A stretch of 13,302 bases of DNA from CAYZHV01 sp046541355. Lineage in GTDB: Bacteria > Spirochaetota > Spirochaetia > DSM-27196 > Alkalispirochaetaceae. A program made the position numbers and the translations under genes. Positions 6,529 through 12,072 of the stretch are shown piece by piece. Below the pieces are notes generated by a model. The model did no database searches. It was not told the DNA's origin and saw only the letters and a list, made by a program, of their open reading frames with translations. The stretch is from positions 1 to 13,302 of the forward strand of contig JBKHDM010000073.1 in assembly GCA_046541355.1 (NCBI GenBank), written 5' to 3'. Position 1 is the stretch's first letter. Each line of letters opens with the position of its first letter.

Positions 6529-9454
6529 CCCCACACCCCTCTGCTTGCGCCACCTCGTCGACCTCGTCCAGGCTGAACACAGCTCCTTCGATCTCTCCCT
6601 CCTCGCCGTAGACCGGATTGCCCTGAATCCGTAGTGTCACCAGCCGGTCCGTTGTTCGAATCCTGTGAAAGTAGCCGTGGATCGGCTCCCCTGTGGCAAG
6701 GATCCGGCGAAAGGGGAGCTCCTCGTCGGGGATAGCCTCCCCGGTGAGATCCTCGATCCGGAACCGCTCATCGTTGTAGGCAAAAGAGTCGAGCTCCCCT
6801 CGCCTCAGGCCGAGTATCTCCTCGCCCCGCTGGTTGGCGTAGGTGATCCGCCCGGTGGAGTCGACCATGGTGATCGCCGCGGGAGAGCCGTCGAGTATGC
6901 GCATCAGCAGATCGTGCTCCCGCACCTGAGCGAGCTCCGCCCGTTTGCGACGGGAGATATCGATAATCGAGACTACGCTCCCCTCGTTTCCTCCCTGCTC
7001 CGAGGCGTAGGGCATGATCTTTACCAGGAGCCACTCTCCCTCCCGGCCGCGGATCTCCACCTCTTTGGTCCGGCCGCCTGCCGTCACCTCGGCAATGTCC
7101 TCGATGAGCTCATCGTAGTCGAGGCGGTGAGAGAGGTCGGTGATCGGCCGCCCGAGGTCTCGACTGATAATGTTAACCTGTCGGGCCACCGGCGGGGTAA
7201 ACTTGCGAATTCGCATCTCGTTGTCGAGAAAGATTGTCCCGATATCCGTGGCGGCGAGGAGGTTATCCATATCGGCGTTGAGCTGCGAGAGCTCCTCGAT
7301 CTTCTTCTGGTACTCTGCGTTGACGGTGATAAGCTCCTCGTTCACCGACTGGAGCTCCTCGTTGGTACTCTGCAGCTCTTCGTTGGAGGAAAGGAGCTCC
7401 TCGTTGGTCGCCTGGAGCTCCTCGTTGGAGGTCTCGAGCTCCTCGATCGTCGCCTGCAGGCTCTCCCTGGTCGACTGAAGCTCCGTTTCCAGATCCTCCA
7501 CCCGCTGCCGGACGCTCTCATCGATGTCAATGTGCCTGACCTCGCCTCTCTCCCCCGCGACCGGCAGCCCCGGGGAAAAGATGATCCCGAAGTACTGTTC
7601 CTTCTTCCGGTTTCGCAACGGCACCACCCGCAACTCCACCGGCTCCTCCCGACCGTGCGCCTCCAGGCAGATCGGATCGAGGGCGACATCCTGCTGCTCC
7701 TTCAACGCCCGCTCCAGGGCGGCTCCCAGGGGGATCGCCATATCCGGGTGGACCATTTTGAGTACATTGAGGTCGACCCGCCCCGCCTGGAGGCGGAGGA
7801 ACGGCTCCAGCTTGCCGAAAAGATGAATAACCTGCCGATTCCGGTCGACCAGCACCGAAGGGGGCATGTAGCGGCTGATGAGCCGCTCGTAAACCGGTTC
7901 GAGGCTCTCCTTCTCCTCCCCCCGTCCCCCGTGGACCGCGGCCTCGAGGGGATTGCTTTCAGCCTCCCCCTGCTCTCTCCTTCGTTTCCAGGAGAGATCG
8001 GGTGCGGAAAAGGTGGTCTCCCGACGGCTGTGCTCACCCTTGAAGCGGAGAATCTTCCACTTTCCCTCTACCGTCGTGTAGTAGCGGCTCTGCTCGCCGA
8101 CGGTCTCGCTGGAACCGAGAAAGAGAAATCCCCGGTCGGTGAGGGAGAACTGGAAGTTGTTGAGTACCTGCTGCTGCAAGGTAGGCTGGAGATAGATGAG
8201 GAGGTTCCTGCAGCTGATGAGGTCGATCTTGCGAAAGGGGGGGTCTTTAAAGACGTTGTGGTAGGCGAAGACCACCATCTCCCTGATCCCCTGGCTTATC
8301 TGGTAGCTCTCGCCTTTCTTGACAAAATAGCGGGCGAGGCGCTCGGGGCTCGCGTCGGCGGCGATGCTCTCGGGGTAGATCCCGAAGGAGCCGTGTTCGA
8401 GGGCGTCACGGTCGATATCGGTGGCAAAGACCTTGATCTCCGAGGTGAGGCCGCTCTCCTCGGCATACTCCGCGAGGAGAATGGCGAGGCTGTACGCCTC
8501 CTCCCCGGTGGAGCAGCCGGCAACCCAGACGCGGATCGCCTCCCCCGGCTCCTTTCCCTCGGCGATCGCCGGAAAGACCTGCCGCTTTACCACCTCGTAC
8601 GCCTCGGGGTCCCGGAAGAACTTGGTGACCCCGATCAGAATCTCCTTGAAAAGCGTGGTCACCTCATCCGGCGAGGACTCGAGGAAGGTGACATACCCCC
8701 GGAGGGTGTCGATCTGGTTAATCCCCATGCGCCGCTCCACCCTGCGGACGATGGTATTCTCCTTGTAATGGGAGAGGTCGATGCCGGTTCTCCGCTTTAT
8801 GAGCATGAAGATCTTCGAGAGGGAGGTGCGCTCGGAGTCCGGGTCTCCCTCCTCGCTGTCGAGAATGCGCACCGATCCGGTGAGGTAACGCACCAGCTCC
8901 TCGGGCATCCGTTGCGGTGGGAGGACGAAGTCGACAATGCCTGTGGAGATAGCGCTCCGGGGCATGCCGTCAAACTTCGCGCTCTCCTCGGACTGCACCA
9001 TTACCATGCCCCCCGCTTCCTTTATGGCGCGAATACCCCGGGTACCGTCACTGCCGGTGCCCGACAGCACCACTGCGACAGCGAGCTCCCCCTGATCGTC
9101 TGCGAGGGAGCGAAAGAAGATATCGATGGGAAGGTTGAGTCCCTGCTCCTGATCGGTGAGAAAGAGTCGACCCTTGTAGCAGGTCATGTTCTTTTTTCGC
9201 GGAATGAGATAGATCGAGCCGGGGCGGATCTCCGTGCCGTCCTCCGCCTGGTGGATCTCCATCGCCGTGTGTCGGGTCAGCAGCTCCCCCATCAGGCTCT
9301 TGTAGTCCGGGGAGAGATGCTGGACCACAACAAAGGCGAGCTCCTCCGTCGGCGTCATGTTCTCAAAAAACGCCTCGAGCGCCTCCAACCCCCCGGCGGA
9401 GGCACCGATGCCAACGATGTGCAAGGGCCGCTTCTCCTCCTCCCGGCTGCTCAT
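6497..9454 (-). CDS. CheB-CheR-PAS-PAS fusion protein
   Basis: A multidomain signalling protein of 985 residues. The order is: a CheB methylesterase domain (about 10-190) with an intact Ser-His-Asp set (S19 in GIGASAGG, H46 in VVQHLSPD, D136 in GTGSDGT); a CheR N-terminal helical part (about 208-270); the CheR SAM-dependent methyltransferase (about 275-470, with AGCSTGEEAYSLA at 312-324 and CRNLLIYL at 415-422); a PAS-like segment (about 520-630); a heptad coiled coil (about 645-730); a PAS domain (about 732-835); and a final PAS (about 846-965). CheB lacks its usual regulatory receiver, and there is no histidine kinase after the PAS domains, although many relatives have one. The frame reaches 9751, but the first 99 codons read through the hybrid gene in another frame; the ATG at 9454 overlaps that gene's TGA as ATGA. 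It presumably tunes receptor methylation in response to PAS-sensed cues. Confidence 0.93.
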   Translation of the reverse strand: MSSREEEKRPLHIVGIGASAGGLEALEAFFENMTPTEELAFVVVQHLSPDYKSLMGELLTRHTAMEIHQAEDGTEIRPGSIYLIPRKKNMTCYKGRLFLTDQEQGLNLPIDIFFRSLADDQGELAVAVVLSGTGSDGTRGIRAIKEAGGMVMVQSEESAKFDGMPRSAISTGIVDFVLPPQRMPEELVRYLTGSVRILDSEEGDPDSERTSLSKIFMLIKRRTGIDLSHYKENTIVRRVERRMGINQIDTLRGYVTFLESSPDEVTTLFKEILIGVTKFFRDPEAYEVVKRQVFPAIAEGKEPGEAIRVWVAGCSTGEEAYSLAILLAEYAEESGLTSEIKVFATDIDRDALEHGSFGIYPESIAADASPERLARYFVKKGESYQISQGIREMVVFAYHNVFKDPPFRKIDLISCRNLLIYLQPTLQQQVLNNFQFSLTDRGFLFLGSSETVGEQSRYYTTVEGKWKILRFKGEHSRRETTFSAPDLSWKRRREQGEAESNPLEAAVHGGRGEEKESLEPVYERLISRYMPPSVLVDRNRQVIHLFGKLEPFLRLQAGRVDLNVLKMVHPDMAIPLGAALERALKEQQDVALDPICLEAHGREEPVELRVVPLRNRKKEQYFGIIFSPGLPVAGERGEVRHIDIDESVRQRVEDLETELQSTRESLQATIEELETSNEELQATNEELLSSNEELQSTNEELQSVNEELITVNAEYQKKIEELSQLNADMDNLLAATDIGTIFLDNEMRIRKFTPPVARQVNIISRDLGRPITDLSHRLDYDELIEDIAEVTAGGRTKEVEIRGREGEWLLVKIMPYASEQGGNEGSVVSIIDISRRKRAELAQVREHDLLMRILDGSPAAITMVDSTGRITYANQRGEEILGLRRGELDSFAYNDERFRIEDLTGEAIPDEELPFRRILATGEPIHGYFHRIRTTDRLVTLRIQGNPVYGEEGEIEGAVFSLDEVDEVAQAEGCGDGENRPDSSG
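7333..7453 (-). repeat. 21-bp imperfect tandem repeat encoding a coiled coil
   Basis: The plus-strand core AGCTCCTCGTTGG (with variants) recurs with an exact 21-bp period; successive units have matching bases at 7333, 7354, 7375, 7396, 7417 and 7438. Twenty-one bases is one heptad, and on the coding (minus) strand each unit encodes NEELQ(S/A)T-like residues. This coiled coil is a hallmark of CheB-CheR-PAS fusions, so the repeat is functional coding sequence rather than a mobile or regulatory array. Confidence 0.85.
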
Positions 9455-11121
9455 CCCGGCCTCCGGGACGAGAGAAACTCCCGCACTCGCTCCATCACCA
9501 CCTCCTTGGAAAAGGGTTTGGCGATGTAGTCGTTCATACCCGCGGCGAGAAACTTCTCCCGGTCGCCCTTCATGGCGTGGGCGGTAATTGCGATGACTGG
9601 AACAGTCGGGTCGAGGACGCCGGACTCTCCGGATCTGATCTGCTCCGTCGCCCGCACACCGTCGAGGATCGGCATGGAGATGTCCATGAGTACCAGGTCG
9701 AAGGGGTACCCTCTGAGCTTTTCCACCGCCTCCCGTCCGTTTTCGACGCAAACGACTCGGTACCCGGCGCGTTCGAGGAGGGTTCTGAGGACCAGAACGT
9801 TTATCGCGTTGTCCTCGGCCACAAGGATCGAATACTCCCCGTTCTGCTCCGGCCCCCTCTCCCGTTTTCCGGGAGGCTTCTCCTCCGAGGTCTCGGCGAC
9901 CCGAAGGGGGAGGGAGACGAAGAAGGTGGTCCCGCTTCCGGGAGTACTCTCGAAATAGATCTGCCCCCCAATGCGGCGCACCAGCTGCCGGGCGAGAGCG
10001 AGGCCGCTTGCCCCACCACCATCCCCGGTGCCCTGGAAAATCTCCCGGTGTCGCTCCGCCTCGATACCCCGCCCCGTGTCCTCCACCGAAATGGTGAGTT
10101 CCACGAGCTGGTCCGAGAGGCCGGACTCCTCGGCTCGGAGGGTAATCGTTCCGTCCTCGCTGAACTTGTTGGCGTTGGAGACCAGGGCAACAAGCACCTG
10201 CCGGATCCGCCGCAGGTCGCCGATGTAGCGCTGGTGCCCTCCGGGGTCGATCCGGCTTATCAGACTGTTTCTCCGGGCGGTGAGGCTCGGGGCGAACATC
10301 GGCTCGAGGGTAGACAGGAGTTGCTCCACGCCGAAGATGGTCTGTCCCTCCTCCTCATCTCTGTTTGCCGTCTCCCGGAGACTCTCCACGACCGAGGCCG
10401 CCGTCGCCCGCAGCTGCTCGAGCTTCTCTGTAGCCTCCCCGCCGCCGGGAAGTGCCGGGAGGATCTGCTCCAGGGCGGCGACGATCCCCTCCATCGGCGC
10501 CCGCGCCTCGTAGAGCATCGCCTTTGAAGAAACCGGTTCGCTCTCGGCGGCCCGGAGCGCCTCGCTCCTCGCGGCGGCAAGGTCCTCCTTTATCTGACGG
10601 GTTTCGGAGAGATCGCTCACCGCGGTGAGACACTGTTCCGCACCCTGAGGGTCGACCTGTCGCCGACTCTCGAGGCGGACCCATCGGTTCCTGCCGTCGC
10701 GGTCGATGATCTGGATCTCCTTGTGCTCCCGCTCGCCGGTTGCAAAGACCTTTCGAAGATGGTTGAAGAAGGGCACATGGAACTCTCTGGGCAGAAAAAC
10801 GACGAAGGGTTTGCGATTGAGATGTTTTCGCTCCCCCCGGAGGAGGGCCGCCCCCGCCTCGTTCGCCTCGATGATCCCCCCTTCCAGGTTAAAGACGAAG
10901 TACGGGACCGGGGCATACTCGAACAGCAGCTCGTACTGCCGCCTCGCCCGAAGCAGTTCCTGCTGGGTCGACTGGAGCTCACTGTTCTGCATCTCCAGCT
11001 CTATCTGGTGGACCTTGAGCTCGTAGATCAACTTTTCCTCAGAGGCATCGGGGGAGAGGCGATGCTTATCGACTATTTCCTCGGCCTTCCGGCGGTAGTC
11101 GTTTCTACGATCCTGCTGCAT
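9451..11121 (-). CDS. PAS-containing hybrid kinase-like protein, H-box His replaced by Tyr
   Basis: A soluble protein of 556 residues. An N-terminal coiled coil (about 25-65, ELKVHQIELEMQNSELQ) leads into a PAS domain (about 62-175). A DHp-like region (about 190-255) has the H-box pattern AMLYEARAPMEGI, where the histidine of MSHEIRTPMNGI is tyrosine (Y204). A HATPase domain follows (about 295-406): the N box VSNANKF (314-320) and G1 DTGRGI (348-353) are kept, but the G2 loop reads GASGLAL (370-376) instead of GTGLGL. A C-terminal receiver (about 430-550) has ED 436-437, acceptor D480, T513 and K535 intact. The ATP domain and receiver look well maintained, so this is a probable pseudo-kinase with a live receiver rather than decay; there are no frameshifts. 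The ATG at 11121 has no Shine-Dalgarno sequence. It is the first gene of the operon and overlaps the CheB-CheR gene by ATGA. Confidence 0.9.
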   Translation of the reverse strand: MQQDRRNDYRRKAEEIVDKHRLSPDASEEKLIYELKVHQIELEMQNSELQSTQQELLRARRQYELLFEYAPVPYFVFNLEGGIIEANEAGAALLRGERKHLNRKPFVVFLPREFHVPFFNHLRKVFATGEREHKEIQIIDRDGRNRWVRLESRRQVDPQGAEQCLTAVSDLSETRQIKEDLAAARSEALRAAESEPVSSKAMLYEARAPMEGIVAALEQILPALPGGGEATEKLEQLRATAASVVESLRETANRDEEEGQTIFGVEQLLSTLEPMFAPSLTARRNSLISRIDPGGHQRYIGDLRRIRQVLVALVSNANKFSEDGTITLRAEESGLSDQLVELTISVEDTGRGIEAERHREIFQGTGDGGGASGLALARQLVRRIGGQIYFESTPGSGTTFFVSLPLRVAETSEEKPPGKRERGPEQNGEYSILVAEDNAINVLVLRTLLERAGYRVVCVENGREAVEKLRGYPFDLVLMDISMPILDGVRATEQIRSGESGVLDPTVPVIAITAHAMKGDREKFLAAGMNDYIAKPFSKEVVMERVREFLSSRRPG

Positions 11122-11133
11122 ATGACGCGGTTA

Positions 11134-11162
11134 AGTATACTTACGGGGAGGTGAGGTTCCAA
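11134..11162 (-). promoter_or_regulatory. Promoter of the hybrid kinase / CheB-CheR operon
   Basis: On the minus strand, TTGGAA (11162-11157, four of six to TTGACA) is separated by exactly 17 bp from TATACT (11139-11134, five of six to TATAAT). The predicted start lies near 11127, only about 5-7 nt before the ATG at 11121, so the message would be nearly leaderless. The -10 lies inside the perfect 12-bp palindrome TAAGTATACTTA (11132-11143). Confidence 0.6.
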
Positions 11163-11169
11163 TAACCTC
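11153..11169. promoter_or_regulatory. Inverted repeat over the -35: operator or thrH terminator
   Basis: GAGGTT (11153-11158) and AACCTC (11164-11169) form a perfect 6-bp dyad with a 5-nt centre. It lies 31 bp after the thrH stop and overlaps the -35 of the hybrid-kinase operon. On the minus strand it is not followed by a T-run, which argues against a standard intrinsic terminator and leaves a regulator-binding site as the more attractive reading. Its function is inferred. Confidence 0.4.
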
Positions 11170-11199
11170 GTCGGTATCCAGAAGCGTGTTGATACGCCC

Positions 11200-11796
11200 C
11201 TATCTCTGGAGGAGAAAGTCGAGGAGCTCCTCGTAGCTCTCGAGACCCGGGTACTCCCTCTCCTCCTCGAGAATCGTCGCCGGAGCGCGGAAGAACGCGC
11301 CCCGATCCGCCTCCTTTATCATGGACAGGTCGTTATAGCTGTCCCCGGAGGCAAAGACCTCGAGGTTCATGCTCCTCAGGGCGAGGACGGCGTGTCTCTT
11401 TCCGTCCCCCTGTCGTAGCGTGTAATCGACGATCCGCTCCTCCGGGTCGAGGACGAGGGTGTTGCAGAACAGCGTCGGGTAGCCGAGCTTCTCCATCAAG
11501 GGCGGCACGAACTGCTCGAAGGTGTCTGAGAGAATGATCACCGGCATCTTCGCCCGGAGGGTGGTGATGAACTCCACCGCCCCCGGCAAGGGATCCATCC
11601 TCCGGACAACCTCCCGAAGGTCCCGCATGGTGATTCTCTTTTCCTCGAGGATCGCCAGCCGGCGCCGCATGAGCTTATCGAAATCAGGAATGTCCCGGGT
11701 GGTGATCTGAAGCTCCTGGAGCCCTGTCTTTTCAGCAAGGCCGAGCCAGATTTCCGGGATGAGGACCCCTTCGAGGTCGAGACACGCTACTCGCAT
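11200..11796 (-). CDS. thrH: ThrH: phosphoserine phosphatase / homoserine phosphotransferase
   Basis: A HAD-superfamily enzyme of 198 residues. It closely follows the Pseudomonas ThrH pattern: CLDLEGVLIPEIW at the start (nucleophile D7, E9), TTRDIPDFDKLMRRRLAIL in the cap, ILSDTF with motif II serine S90, K133 in motif III, and GDSYNDLSMI (151-160) with metal-binding D152 and D156. Characterised family members hydrolyse phosphoserine (serine synthesis) and can transfer the phosphate to homoserine (threonine route). The protein is cytoplasmic. The length is typical and no residue is missing. The ATG at 11796 lacks a Shine-Dalgarno sequence and lies 5 nt after an extended -10. It stands upstream of the signalling operon on the same strand, with 78 bp and a separate promoter between them, so the two are probably not functionally linked. 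Confidence 0.92.
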   Translation of the reverse strand: MRVACLDLEGVLIPEIWLGLAEKTGLQELQITTRDIPDFDKLMRRRLAILEEKRITMRDLREVVRRMDPLPGAVEFITTLRAKMPVIILSDTFEQFVPPLMEKLGYPTLFCNTLVLDPEERIVDYTLRQGDGKRHAVLALRSMNLEVFASGDSYNDLSMIKEADRGAFFRAPATILEEEREYPGLESYEELLDFLLQR

Positions 11797-11801
11797 GCCA
11801 T

Positions 11802-11810
11802 CTTATAGCA
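11802..11810 (-). promoter_or_regulatory. Extended -10 promoter of thrH
   Basis: The minus strand reads TGCTATAAG: TGn plus TATAAG (five of six to TATAAT). Only five bases separate it from the ATG at 11796, so the predicted start coincides with the start codon (leaderless transcript). It shares the TGCTATA core with the pheS element. No clear -35 is visible. Confidence 0.55.
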
Positions 11811-12072
11811 CGAACGGATTACTGAGAGAAGCTACCCCGTTATGCATCGATAAGAATATTTTCGTATAGATCTGATTTTAGCCCGGTATAACCCATTGGT
11901 GCTACGTGAAAAAGGCGTAAACCTATATGACAATGTAGTTTATGAATCGATTTCTGCGTACTTCGAGAACTTTTTATTTACAGCTCTAAAGGTTATGCTT
12001 GACCTCTTCTACCGGTTTGTGTAGGTTTAGGTGGAATCTTGGCGGGCTGTCCACGTCAACAATGAGAGAGTG
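11811..12072. other. AT-rich intergenic region between thrH and proV
   Basis: A hand count gives about 37% GC for 11821-12000, much lower than the flanking genes. No reading frame of note and no RNA gene was recognised. Short palindromes are frequent (ATGCAT, ATCGAT, AATATT, AGATCT, AATCGATT). An 8-bp inverted repeat, TAAACCTA at 11918-11925 and TAGGTTTA at 12022-12029, spans about 100 bp. The region probably carries the divergent thrH and proV control elements. A c-di-AMP or other riboswitch was considered, but no conserved core could be identified by eye. Confidence 0.5.
11999..12027 (+). promoter_or_regulatory. Candidate proV promoter
   Basis: TTGACC (11999-12004, five of six to TTGACA) is followed after exactly 17 bp by TAGGTT (12022-12027), a poor -10 with three of six matches. 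The predicted start near 12034 would give a leader of about 40 nt. A weak -10 behind a strong -35 would suit an activated, for example osmotically induced, promoter, but this is inference. Confidence 0.35.

Noticed and set aside
6645..6680. GTTCGAATC resembling a tRNA T-loop
   Set aside because: It lies within the PAS-coding part of the CheB-CheR gene and no tRNA cloverleaf can be built.
7333..7453. CRISPR-like or variable-number regulatory repeat array
   Set aside because: The period is 21 bp without distinct spacers and encodes heptads of a coiled coil in frame.
6665..9529. A 954-codon open frame on the plus strand antisense to the CheB-CheR gene
   Set aside because: It mirrors the coding gene codon for codon. 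GC-biased codon use avoids TTA, CTA and TCA and so leaves few antisense stops. The translation shows no domain pattern, whereas the minus strand has intact CheB, CheR and PAS motifs.
9455..9751. N-terminal 99-codon extension of the CheB-CheR frame
   Set aside because: It lies wholly inside the receiver-coding end of the upstream gene, is Arg/Gly-rich and has no domain. The ATG at 9454 immediately precedes the CheB domain and forms an ATGA junction.
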